Assembly (NCBI GenBank): GCA_025667525.1
Contig: CM046879.1
Span: 385,229,039 to 385,293,038, forward strand
Length of the DNA: 64,000 nt
Source of the DNA: Glebionis coronaria
Lineage: Eukaryota > Streptophyta > Magnoliopsida > Asterales > Asteraceae
Direction of reading: 5' to 3'
Of the stretch, positions 1-10,662 are shown in pieces (the stretch's first letter is position 1; each line of letters opens with the position of its first letter). The translations under genes and the position numbers were made by a program. A model generated the notes under the pieces. The model had not been told where the DNA came from. It made no database searches and worked only from the letters and a program-made list of their open reading frames with translations.

Positions 1-365
1 CTGACCATCGTTTTCACGCATTCATCATTTTTATGCATACATATATATGTCATTGAGGCAAGTTTATGACTAAGTAATGGTTGGTAAAGGACTGGCCCTA
101 TTTAGTCACATGTGTTTTATCGAAACTTTTAAATTTGGGACCGACCCATAGGCGCCCCCTCGCCATGTCTTTTATTTTGGGTGAACTGACCATAGGCGTT
201 CACTCTCGAGCATACAAAAGTTTTCATAAAACTGCATCATGCATTCATACACAAAATTTTCTTGCATAAAATTTTTTCTCTTGAAATTTTGGTATAAATT
301 TTTTTCATGTATATATATTTTATGTTTTGATCTGTTTAATCATATGTCTTATGTTATACTGTCAG
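1..365 (+). other. Untranslated leader of the left gypsy element
   Basis: This stretch lies directly upstream of the gag start codon. No coding similarity, LTR end or primer binding site is visible. It is most simply the RNA leader between the primer binding site and gag, with the 5' LTR outside the window. Short ORFs in it (such as 81-269) have no recognisable content. Confidence 0.5.
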
Positions 366-1700
366 ATGGTTCTCACACGCGAACAGGAACAGCTCAATGC
401 TGCAATCCAAGCTGCAATGCAAGCTTTGCTTCCTCAACTGAGGAATGACATCAGGGCTAAGGTTCAAGCTGCCAACAATCAGCAGCATAATCAGGCACCT
501 CCATCTCCTCCTCTAGTGACATTAGAAGTATGGCTGGAAAGATTCAACAAGCTCCGTCCTCGAGCTTTTGAGAAAACAGATAGCCCCAGTGATGCTGAAT
601 GCTGGTTGGCTCACATTGAGAAGATTTTCAATGCTATGGGTTGTGACCCCGCATACAAGGCGAGGTTGGCATGCTATCGGTTCGAAGGCGATGTGCTAAA
701 TTGGTGGTTAGCGTTGATGCAGTCTGAGTGTGGTGACGAGTGGGTTGCTGGTTTGACTTGGGCTCAGTTCAAGGACAGGGTGATGGAGCAGTTCTTTCCC
801 AAGGCTGAGCAAGACAAGCTCAAGAGAGAGTAGTATGGGATCCGACAGAGAGCTAGGGAGAATAGCAACGAGTTTATGCAACGCTTTCTTCGCTTAGCTG
901 GTTTCCTTGGTGCGACAGCAGGTACTCCTGAAGAGCAGGCACACCACTTTAGGTGGGCTCTTCACACATCGGTCGCAAACAATCTGGTGTGTGCTACGTT
1001 TAACACTGTAGCGCAAGTGGCCGATGCAGCAGGTAAGCTGGAGATGCTGCAGGAGAGAGATGCGTTCGGGAAAGCTGAGAGACCCGACAAGAGGTAAACA
1101 TTTGTATTCAAGCGGTGATAAATCCGTATTCTTTCCATATATGTCAAATATTCATCTCTTTAAAAATGTATCTTCCAGGCAGAAAACTAGGGATCGGTCT
1201 CAGCCGGCTACTCAGCAGCAGCCTCATCAGCCCAAGGGAAACGGTCAGACTAACGACCGTTCTGCTACGGATAGGCGTGGCGGTAATGATAATTACCGTT
1301 ACAACGCTGGACACTACAACAGAAGCAGTGTCCTAATACTTACGAATTTTCTTATGATTTCATGTTATAACTCATATTCTGACCGTTTAGTAAAACTCCT
1401 ACCAGGAACCATGGAAACGGTAGGGACCAGAACTAGAGAGGTTCATAGCCTAGCTGTCCAGCTATCACTGGTATTCAATCTTACGATTATCGACATTGTC
1501 CTTTGTACCCTATTATCATGTCTTATGTAAAATGTTTTATAAGGTTCCTAGCCTGCTGGAGGATTTACTCATCCTCTTTGCTCTACTTGCCACCGTAGGC
1601 ACCCAGGGCCATGTCGCCGTAACACTGACACATGCTTCAAGTGTGGTCTTCCTGTCCATATCATAAAGGATTGTCGTAAGGGCGAGATGGAGGGTACATC
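366..1700 (+). pseudogene. gag: Gypsy gag (capsid plus zinc knuckle), broken
   Basis: Gag packages the element RNA in cytoplasmic particles. The start chosen is the ATG at 366, which opens a glutamine- and alanine-rich N-terminus followed by the conserved gypsy capsid core (WLERFNKLRP at about 530, AECWLAHIEKIF at about 592, then FEGDVLNWW and FKDRVMEQFFP). The frame is cut by a TAG at 831-833 but continues in the same frame to 1093. After that come short non-coding interruptions (see 1094-1178). An intact CX2CX4HX4C zinc knuckle is encoded at about 1642-1680. The product is not translatable as one piece. Confidence 0.85.
1094..1178 (+). other. Intron-like interruption in gypsy gag
   Basis: The gag frame runs into a TAA at 1095-1097. 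The interruption starts GTAAAC, is AT-rich, and ends TCTTCCAG after a pyrimidine-leaning stretch. Coding with basic, glutamine-rich nucleocapsid composition resumes at 1179, and an 85-base removal would keep phase. Two further non-coding gaps, at about 1330-1388 and 1512-1541, also interrupt the gag tail but have weaker splice-like borders. It may be a real intron or a chance AT-rich insertion. Confidence 0.4.
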
Positions 1701-1779
1701 AGGATATGCTGATTCCAAGCCGCCTCCTACCACCGGGCGTGTCTACACGACATCTCGAGACCAGGCCAACAAGTCTACA

Positions 1780-2172
1780 GGTACCATCACTGGAATCTTG
1801 TATATGTAGGGTCAAGCTGCATGTGTTCTTTTCGATACGGGTGCTACTCACTCGGTTATTTCTACTGCTTATGCTAAGAACACTAGGATGCTCCCTATGC
1901 CACTAGATAATAGGCTTACTATTTCCACACCTTTGGGGGACTCTGTATTAATCACCCATGTATACAAGAGTCTTCCCCTAGAATTTGACGATAAGGTTCG
2001 ACCTGTTGACGCACTTCCGCTGGACATGAATGACTTCGACATGATTTTGGGCATGGATTGGTTATCCGAACATCATGCTACCATAGACTGCCATTCATAT
2101 CGAGTTATCTTCGGTGATGTTAATGCACCAGAGTACATTCATAACGGATTCGTACCCGGACGGTCTGTATAA
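1780..2172 (+). pseudogene. Gypsy aspartic protease domain
   Basis: Retropepsin matures the Gag-Pol polyprotein. The active-site motif LFDTGATHSV is encoded at about 1826-1857, and the second conserved block, FDMILGMDWL, at about 2036-2067; both are normal for plant gypsy proteases. A TAG codon sits just upstream of the active site (about 1807-1809) and a TAA ends the frame at 2170-2172, so the domain is separated from gag and RT by nonsense codons. The active-site aspartate is intact. Confidence 0.85.
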
Positions 2173-2244
2173 ATAATATCTACCCTGCAAGCGCGTGCAC
2201 TACTGTCACATGGCTGCGAGGGTTATCTAGCTACGGTTCACGAC

Positions 2245-3219
2245 ATGGATGCTGAATCTCCATCAACTCAGGATCAACCTATAGTGTCAGAATTCCAAGA
2301 TGTATTTCCAGCAGAACTTCCGGGCATACCACCTGCACGAGAAGTGGAATTCAGTATCGAGCTTATTCCAGGAGCTGAACCAATCTCCAAGGCTCCTTAT
2401 CGCATGGCTCCCATAGAGCTGAAGGAGCTGAAGGATCAACTGCAAGAACTTCTTGAACGAGGTTTCATTCGACCGAGCGCTTCTCCATGGGGCGCACCGG
2501 TCTTGTTTGTTAAGAAGAAGGACGGCAGTATGCGTCTTTGCATAGACTATCGCGAGCTCAACAAGATTACTATCCGGAATAGGTATCCACTGCCACGTAT
2601 AGACGATCTGTTTGACCAACTCCAAGGGGCCAAACACTTCTCCAAGATTGATCTTAGGTCAGGCTACCATCAGCTACGGGTTAAGGAGCAGGATATCGCC
2701 AAGACTGCTTTTCGTACCCGCTATGGCCACTACGAGTTTGTAGTTATGCCATTTGGCCTGACAAATGCTCCAACAGTGTTCATGGATTTGATGAACAGAA
2801 TCTTCCATGAATTTCTAGACAAGTTCGTCATTGTCTTCATCGATGACATCCTGATTTTCTCAAAGTCCAAGGAGGAACACGAAGACCATCTTCGTACAGT
2901 ACTACAAATTCTTCGCCAGAAGCAGTTGTATGCTAAATTCTCCAAGTGTGAGTTCTGGTTAGACAAGGTGGCATTCTTAGGTCACATTATATCAGCAGAA
3001 GGAATCACTATGGATCCAGCGAAGGTTGAGGCCATTACTAAGTGGCCAAGGCCTATATCAGCGACGGAAGTCCGCAGTTTCTTAGGCTTAGCTGACTATT
3101 ACCGTAGGTCCATGGAGAACTTTTCCCGCTTAGCACTACCATTGACCAAACTGATGCGGAAAGGAGAGAAATTCGTCTGGACTGAAGAACTAGATAAGAT
3201 CTTTGAAGACCTGAAGTAG
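2245..3219 (+). pseudogene. pol: Gypsy reverse transcriptase
   Basis: This is a Ty3/gypsy RT of about 320 residues. Visible in order are the approach segment ending in [15 protein letters not shown], the [19 protein letters not shown] block, [10 protein letters not shown], the [10 protein letters not shown] block, the MPFGLTNAP block, and the catalytic [10 protein letters not shown] at about 2836-2865. Both metal-binding aspartates of FIDD are present (2842-2847). A TAG at 3217-3219 interrupts the connection to RNase H but the same frame continues afterwards. RT, RNase H and integrase are normally one polyprotein. Confidence 0.94.
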
Positions 3220-3640
3220 AAGCTAGTATCTGCACCTATTCTTACTCTCCCATCTGGTACGGGTGGATTTAAAATCTACAGTGATGCATCAGGGAAGGGA
3301 CTTGGTTGTGTTCTCATGCAACATGGGAAAGTGATCACGTACGCTTCACGGCAGCTTAAGCCTTATGAAGAAAATTACCCCACGCATGACTTGGAACTTG
3401 CTGCAGTCGTGTTTGCATTGAAGATATGGAGGCACTACTTATATGGAGAATCATGTGACATTTTCACGGACCACAAGAGCTTAAAGTATATATTCACTCA
3501 ACATAAATTGAACATGAGGAAGAGGAGATGGTTAGAGCTGTTGAAGGATTATGACATTAATCTACAGTATCATCCCGGAAAGGCGAATGTAGTAGCAGAT
3601 GCACTTAGTAGGAAGTCCGGAATGATCAACGACATTAAAA
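3220..3640 (+). pseudogene. pol: Gypsy RNase H domain
   Basis: RNase H removes the RNA strand during reverse transcription. The frame continues from RT after the stop at 3217. The first catalytic aspartate is in YSDASGKGLG (3277 onward), the glutamate in THDLELAAVVFAL (about 3384-3420), and a later aspartate in TDHKSLKYI (about 3466-3495). The domain ends in VVADALSRK, the usual gypsy junction. No disrupting change is seen inside the domain. Confidence 0.92.
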
Positions 3641-4960
3641 TCGAAGAGGAAATCATAAGAGGCTTGGAGCGACTTGACATCAAGATCATGGTACGTGGAC
3701 AACACGGTTACTGGGCTAATCTTAGAGTAGAACCCGAGTTACTCTCTAAGATCAAGGAAGCTCAGAAAGATGATGGAGAAATATGGGCGATAGTACAAAA
3801 TTTAGAGAAACAGACGGAATTCAAAGTAGATGCAGATGGTATCGTATGGCAGGGCACGAGACTTTGTGTTCCTGATGACCAAGAACTCCGGGAAGCCTTG
3901 TTAGCTGAAGCTCATAGCTCCCCATTCTCTATACATCCTGGTTCAACTAAGATGTACCATGACATCAAGCAGTACTTTTGGTGGAGTGGTATGAAACAGG
4001 ATGTGGCCACTTACGTCTCCAAATGTCTTACCTTCCAGCAGGTTAAGATCGAGCATCAGCGATCTGGCAGTCTCCTTCAACCGTTAGATATTCCAGAGTG
4101 GAAGTGGGACAAAATCACCATGGATTTTGTTACTGGTCTTCCGCCTACCAAGAGGAAGCATGATGTAATTTGGGTTATCGTAGATCGACATACCAAATCA
4201 GCTCATTTCTTACCGATCCGCAAGGAAGATCCGGTAAGTAAACTCGCTGATACGTATAGAAGAGAGATCATGAGACTCCACGGTGCTCCATCCAGCATCG
4301 TCTCAGACAGAGATCCTCGTTTCACTTCGCGCTTTTGGAAGAGTCTGCAGAAAGCTTGGGGTACGCAACTTAAGCTTAGCACGACTTTTCATCCTCAAAC
4401 GGACGGACAGTCGGAACGACGATTCAGACATTGGAAGACATGTTGAGGTCATGTGCGTTGGAATGGACGGGTGATAGGGACGATTACATCTGTTTGGTGG
4501 AGTTTTCATACAACAACAGTTGGCACGCAAGTATCAAGTGTGCTCCTTTCGAGATGTTGTATGGCAGGAAGTGTCGCGCCCCAATCTGCTGGGATCAGGT
4601 TGGCGAGCGAACACTTGAAGGACCAGAAATCATAGAGTTGACCAATGAAGAGATCGTAGTAGCTAAGCAGAAACTTGAGGAAGCACAGTCACGTCAGAAG
4701 AGCTACGCCGATAAGCATTGTAGGGACATACATTTTAACGTAGGAGATCACGTCTTCCTTAAGGTTTCGCCGGCACGTGGTGTTAGACGCTTCGGGATTA
4801 AAGGGAAGCTCAGTCCTCGTTTCATCGGACCTTTTGATATCATTGAACGAGTCGGTGAAGTATCTTACCGGTTGGCGTTACCTCCGCAGCTTTCACATGT
4901 GCACAATGTGTTTCATGTGTCCTTACTCAGAGGGTACCAGTATCATCCCCTTCACATGGT
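3641..4960 (+). pseudogene. pol: Gypsy integrase, frameshifted and with a damaged zinc finger
   Basis: Integrase inserts the cDNA into the genome. The N-terminal HHCC finger is at about 3905-4045; at 4033-4035 the position of the last cysteine is Phe (CLTFQQ), so zinc binding should be impaired. The catalytic triad is visible: Asp at 4123-4125 (MDFVTGLPP), Asp at 4306-4308 (SDRDPR) and Glu at 4414-4416 (TDGQSER). Immediately after the Glu, at about 4417-4430, a single-base frameshift moves the remaining C-terminal part (DNA-binding and GPF-type block, about 4431-4960) into another frame. Confidence 0.92.
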
Positions 4961-4984
4961 TCAGTATCCACTAGAACAGATACG

Positions 4985-5159
4985 TGAAGATCTCACTTTT
5001 ATAGAAGAACCCGAACGAGTTCTTGACAGACAAGAACGAGTCATGAGAAGGAAGACGATTCCATTCGTCAGAATCCTATGGAGGGATCATAGCGAGCGGG
5101 AAGCCACTTGGGAAACAGAGGAGTCTATCCGGGCTTCTTACCCTCATTTCATATTTTGA
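4985..5159 (+). pseudogene. Chromodomain at the integrase C-terminus
   Basis: The last 55 or so residues carry the chromodomain pattern of chromoviruses: a start near LTFIEEPERVLDRQ, a core strand VRILWRDHSEREATWE and a final helix with SIRASYPHF. In the family this domain reads histone marks and steers insertion to heterochromatin. The aromatic W of RILWRDH and the W of ATWETE are present. The domain lies in the frame downstream of the integrase frameshift and ends with TGA at 5157-5159. Confidence 0.88.
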
Positions 5160-5218
5160 ATTCGGGTATGTTCTTCTTTTTCAGTTTACCTTATCTATAA
5201 TTCGGGGACGAATTATTC

Positions 5219-5236
5219 TTTTTAGGGGGGAAGAGT
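5219..5236 (+). promoter_or_regulatory. Polypurine tract of the left gypsy element
   Basis: The purine run AGGGGGGAAGAG directly abuts the TGTAAAACCC start of the LTR. Plus-strand priming at such a tract defines the LTR left end. Confidence 0.85.
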
Positions 5237-5783
5237 TGTAAAACCCGCATGCTTTTACCATGAATAGTACCATTAAGATAGTACGTACTAGACTAAAACT
5301 TTCCTATTATAGCATGATTACGATTACGTGTTAGGAATTTACGTATTACGTACGTGTTAGAACACGATAAGTATTTATTACGCACGAACACGTAATAATT
5401 ATTTGACAATAATTAATCACGAACATGCAATCATGAAATCATGAACGTAATTAAATCACGAACTATTATTAATTACGTATATATATTTATTACGTGCGTG
5501 AATAAATATATTAGGTCACGGTAAATATTTAACGAGAACACACAAAACGCGAACACAAATAAACACGAACTAACAATTAAAAACGAGACATGGAAAACGG
5601 TACGGGTACCCCATGTGGGGCCCCCTACCCACGGCAATATTAAGGAGATGGGCCAAGCCCATCTCAAAATTTACTAAAGAGGGGTTATGGTAAATTTTGC
5701 TAGTCACTTTTCACTTTACAGAAGAAAAATCAAAAACCTAAAAAAGTTTTCTCCTTCTCCTCTTTTCTTTTGTTTGGCCGCCG

Positions 5784-5792
5784 CATATAAAC
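5784..5792 (+). promoter_or_regulatory. TATA-like box in gypsy LTR
   Basis: CATATAAAC lies about 548 bp into the LTR in a local GC-to-AT transition, the usual position of a Pol II promoter ending U3. It is judged by sequence and place only. Confidence 0.5.
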
Positions 5793-6636
5793 ACACCAAA
5801 GGGGGTGTTTAGTTGATTTTGATCTTGAATATTGTACGTGTGTTCGTGTGTGTTCATCCTCGTTAGATCCACGCATTCGGTAAATTCTTTTAATCCTTTT
5901 TCTTTTGATTTGATCTAATAAAAGTAATTAAGAACATGATGTTTTAAAAAAAGCCTAATTAAAAACATAAATCAATCATGAAAATGGTTATTGGGTAAAT
6001 CAAAAAGGTTGTTTTTAAGGGTGTTTTTTTTGCCGGCGCCTATACCGAACCTCAAGGGGTTCTCGGTTTGGCTACTTAACCACCACCGAGACCATATGGT
6101 CCCGGTTGGGTGGTGTGGGTCCCACGGCAGCAGCAAAACAAGGGGAACCCCGAAGTGGTTCGGGGTATAGTGTCGATTTCATGTCCGGTTCATGGTTTCT
6201 AGTCAAGATCCGGTTCACGGTTTATGTTAAGATTTTTTTTCTATAATCATATGTTTAGATTAAATTAATAAATATGACATGATTAATTTAATAAACATGA
6301 CTTAGGTTATAATTTAATTATTTGAATCATGGAATTATTAACCTAAGTATTATATATTTTCTAAACTTATAATTAATTAATTATTTAAAAACCATGGTTA
6401 TGATTAATTAATTAACATGACTTAGGTTTTATTATTAATAAATAATAATACATGTTTTAACCTAAGTATTTAACTTTATTTAATTAAAACATGATATATT
6501 TTAATTAAATACTTTTAACCTATAGTTTATTTAAATTACATGCAATAATTAATAAACTATACATTATATCAGTATGACTTAGAAAATAATCAGAAAAATA
6601 CTTAGGCTTATATACTTAGCTTATTTAACCAGATTA

Positions 6637-6910
6637 TATCTAATTATGGAAACTTTCTATTTTTAGAAACTTGTTTAATTAAGGCAGCTAATCTATTTAT
6701 GGAAACTTTCTATTTTTAGAAACTTATTTAATTCAGGCAGCTAATCTATTTATGGAAACTTATTTAATTAAGGCAGTTGATCTATTTATGGAAACTTATC
6801 AAGCAGTAATTTTATTTTTAGAAACTTTCTATTTTTGGAAACTTTCTATTTTTGGTAACTTTCTATTTTTGGAAACTTTCTATTTTGGAAACCTGCTATT
6901 TTTGGAAAGT
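6637..6910 (+). repeat. Two-scale tandem repeat in gypsy LTR
   Basis: Units of about 60 bp containing TATGGAAACTTTCTATTTTT, AATTAAGGCAGCTAATC and TATTTATG repeat two to three times. They then collapse into a shorter unit of about 18 bp (GAAACTTTCTATTTTTG) repeated about five times up to 6910. The array lies downstream of the TATA-like box. Confidence 0.8.
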
Positions 6911-8142
6911 TACTTATTATTACACAGTAAGTACAATAATACATGAAATACCAGAAATACTTAATCAGAATAGATAGAATATAAGATAAACACAGTTTAA
7001 GGCTTTAAACAGTAAAACATGATATGAACATATAAAATAAGTTAAGACATGACATAAAACCAGTTACGTATTTAGTAAGCAGATACTTATTCATGTATGT
7101 ATTTATGTAGCATTAGTGATACCGAAGTAGGATTCTCCTCATTTCTTCTTCTTCGTTCACTGGACATGAGGTACGGATTCCCGTCCTTTCAGTATGGACA
7201 TTCATTCCTTATTAGGATTTCCCCGTATGCAGCCAAATGTTTTCCCGTAGTATAAGTTTATATGTTTGACTTGCATATGTTAATTTAGAATACCAATATC
7301 CATATACATGCATGACCAGTTTCACCTAGTTATGGAGGTACCATAACCATAACATTAGAGGCACTGATGTTATGACTTCACCACGGCGGAGTGATTGCTC
7401 GTGGCGTCCCTTCAGCTTTTGGCCATATTATTATATTTATCATGTGGGGCGTATGGGTGCATCTTAGTTACATGTTTTCAGCAGATTACTCAGTGTAAAT
7501 GTGGTGTGTACCTTGCATCCTTCACAAGGAGGTGATCCATCCTACCCAAACCAGTATATTAAATTAGAGGCAGTCCCTCTAAATTGCATGATGAGGTCAC
7601 CCCTCCAAGTATTCATACACGGTGGATTTTCATGACCTATATTGGCTAATGGTAGAACATGTTAAACAGTATTTATACGATAAACATAAGGCTTTTCAAA
7701 CTATAAAACCAGTTTTACCAAGTTATACGGGACTTAGTTTCTTCCGCTGTTATATGTTATATGCTTATCCTATTCATGCTTTATTGTACATCAGTGCACT
7801 GAGCGTATTGCTCAGCCGTTTTCCTTTTCTATGTTCCCAAAACGGCAGGTACTCAGGGACGCTCGTAGACTTTAAGCATACGTGCATATGGACTGGAAGC
7901 TTTCTAGCCTTTCTTTACTTTATGCATTATCTTTACTTTGATACTCTTGCTATGGACATTGTTTAGTCCATTCCTTTTCAGTACTTATGTGTGTGTGTGA
8001 TGAGCTTTACTTTTGGACTACCGATGTTTGATTCCGGTATTTTCCTTTTATGGTCATGTAATGTTTAGACATTTTTTCTTGTATGCTTTGATGACACGCC
8101 ATAATTACGTGTGAGATTCCGTTATCAAAATGGGGTGTTACA

Positions 8143-10662
8143 AGGGTAATGCGTTAAAAAGTCAAAAGGACGATTTTGAAAACAAATATAATACAACTCT
8201 TGAGTTATTAGCCAAAGAGAAGCGTCAATATAATGTTTTCTTAATGGATGAACGTCAAAAAACGTACCTTGCCAATACCAAAGTTAATGAACTTGAACAA
8301 AAGCTCTCTATGACCACTACCGATTCTGCTAAAATTCTTGAGGATAAGAAACAAAAGGTAGATGCGTTAAAACAAGACTTCAAAAGTAGATATGATAAAG
8401 AAACCGAAAAAGTAACGAAACTAGAAGAACAAGTCGAATTTTTGAAGAAAGTTGTTTATAAAACGCATGATTCTATTCAATCCGTAAGAATGCTAGCACC
8501 TTCGTCGATGTTTAAGGGTCAAGCTAGCTTTGCAAGTCCTGAGTACCTTGCCAAAGCTCAAGCTGCGAACCCGTGTCTTTATCTTGATGAGACTGAAAGG
8601 ACTTATCTTGATTGATGCCTGTTAGTGCCGATAGTGAAGAGACTGCCCTTTGGGATGATAGTAGTCGACCTCTTGTCAATAAGGAGTTTGTGAAACCATA
8701 TAATTATGCTTATATGAATAGTCTTTATGGCCTTTTCAACAAACAAACTCAGAAAACTCGTGAGGAAGTGTTCTTAGAATGCAAACAAAAGAGAATTCAA
8801 TGGAAGAAAGCTTCTGCCACTAAGAAGTCTAATGTTTACAAATATATAAACTACCTTCCTCTAGATGAGTCCAAAAGAAATAGTAGGAAAACATTAGGTA
8901 TTCTTAAACACCACATAGATAATGTTAAATCTATTGTTGAAAGAGATTGGGCAAAACATGAAAATGCTGAGTGGCAACGCCCGATTCCTCAAGATATTAC
9001 CTTGCTTGTGAAAGAACTCTTAATTCCAAATACGGCGTTAACTAAAGAAATTGTCCTTCAGTTTGAGGAGTTTATTCGGACTGAAATGTATGATGATTTA
9101 AAATATGTTGAATCTCTTGAGAAACACATTGATGATCTTCAAATGGAGAAGTCTGATTTTTCAGATGAATATGATTTACTCTTGCAAGAATGCGTTCCTA
9201 AAGATGTTATGTGTGCTTATTTTACATCTTGTGCTGATATTGATGAATATTCTGATGTTGCATGTAAATATCTTGATAAGATGAAGGAATGTGAGCGTCT
9301 TGAAATTGAGCTTTCGAAACGTAAAGAAAATGTTGATAAAAAGGATTTTGAGTTACTTCAACACAAAACTGGTTTCCTTCAAAAACATTGTCATTCTCTT
9401 GAACTTGCTTTGCAAAAAGACGTTGGTAGTTTTCCACATGATAATAAATTGCAAGAAAAACTTTCCAAAACGTTTCGAGAAATGAATGAACAGAATTTGG
9501 AAATTAAAGGGTTGAAAGCTCAGTTACAAGACAGGGACAGAGCGATAGTAGAGTTACAGAAACTCGTTGCTAAAATGGGTGGGAAAGTTGTGAAACCTGT
9601 TGTTCGACAACCCAATGCCTACAAGGATCCAAAGCCGTCTATCTTAGGAAAACCGACTCCGTTCTCCAATTCTTCTCATATGAAATCTAGGTTACCCCTA
9701 AGACTGATGTGCAACCAAGTGTTCTAAAACCATCCATATCACCCTATGTTCCTCCATTTAGAAAGAACACTGTTGCTAAACCCAACCATGTGGATGCACC
9801 TAGCACTTCTAGGACTCCTCCAAAACATGTGACATTCACGTCCACAAAGGAATCTGTAGGTTCAAATGACCTCGTTCATACCCATAACCTAGAGTATGCG
9901 GAACAAAAAGGGAAGATTCAGAAAGACAAACCCGTGTATGAAAAACCTAGTTCACCAAATCCCGCTAGAGTTCGACACACTCCTAATGGTAGTCAACCAA
10001 AACCTAGGATCCCTCTTCAGCAATCTAGGAATTGGAAACCATCCATGAATAGTCGTGTTTCAAACACTACGCCTGAATGATTTGGAAAACAAAGGAATAC
10101 AAGTACATTCGTGAATCCCAAATTCCCTGTATGTCCCACGTGCAAAAAGAGCATTCACAATGGAAATCATGACCATTGCATTTTTCAATACCTCTATGAG
10201 GTCAAATCTCGTTCCTTTGAACGGAGATCGAATACAGAATCCCATAAGACAACAAGGAGATACAAACCCGTCGCAAAGAAAAGCAACAACAACAAATCTG
10301 AAACATGGATTAAAAAAGGACATAGTTTCTCTCCAAAGAAGTCTTCCGATGTGCAAAAGAAAACTACTCCTAAATCTAGTCTTCAGTGGAAACCAACGGG
10401 TCGAATCTTCACGGAAGTTGGTCTTAAGTGGATACCAATAGAGAAGAGTGATGACACCTGCACCAACACTAATGATATTGTTCTACACGCTGAAAAGGAA
10501 TTTGTTAATCCTAATTCTAGTATTTGTGCAAACTCTTCTTCTGTCATTGCAGGTACAACATTGGATTCTGAACCCACTTCTCCTTCTTCAAAGGGTTCCA
10601 ATTATGTACATTTGATATCACCTTCTTCTGTTGTACAAAAGTCTATTTTGGATTATTTTTGA
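8143..10662 (+). pseudogene. gag: Copia gag with long coiled coils and a CCHC-like finger, broken
   Basis: The N-terminal part is cut off by the gypsy insertion at 8142/8143. The visible protein is rich in Lys, Glu and Leu, with heptad-like coiled coils at 8160-8460 and 9110-9570. A CX2C...H...C finger (CPTCKKSIHNGNHDHC) is encoded at about 10135-10182, and the tail carries a WKPTGRIFTEVG motif at about 10389-10425. This layout matches, from memory, gag of a large daisy-family copia group. There is a frameshift near 8613, another near 9700 and a TGA at 10078-10080. The final stop is at 10660-10662. It is not translatable as one protein. Confidence 0.8.

Larger units (their letters stand above)
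1..8142 (+). mobile_element. Ty3/gypsy chromovirus (Tekay/Del-like), 5' LTR outside the window
   Basis: The order gag, zinc knuckle, protease, RT, RNase H, integrase, chromodomain, polypurine tract and LTR is that of a Ty3/gypsy chromovirus; the C-terminal chromodomain and the 2.9 kb LTR point to the Tekay/Del branch. The left end (5' LTR and primer binding site) is not in the window. The right end is sharp: the LTR ends GGGGTGTTACA at 8142 and copia gag coding starts at once. The 5 bases after it, AGGGT (8143-8147), would be one copy of the target-site duplication; the other copy lies off the left edge. The pol frame carries nonsense codons and one frameshift, so the copy is defective. Superfamily is certain; branch is inferred. 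Confidence 0.93.
5237..8142 (+). repeat. 3' LTR of the left gypsy element
   Basis: The LTR begins TGTAAAACCC just after the polypurine tract and ends GGGGTGTTACA. At 2,906 bp it is in the range of Tekay/Del LTRs. It contains a TATA-like box (5784-5792), an ACGT-rich patch (about 5270-5520), an AT-rich stretch (6230-6600) and a two-scale tandem repeat (6637-6910). ORFs inside it, for example 7622-7966, have no recognisable domain. Confidence 0.88.

Noticed and set aside
7622..7966. 114-codon ORF in the left gypsy LTR
   Set aside because: LTR sequence, no recognisable motif, hydrophobic composition expected from T-rich DNA.
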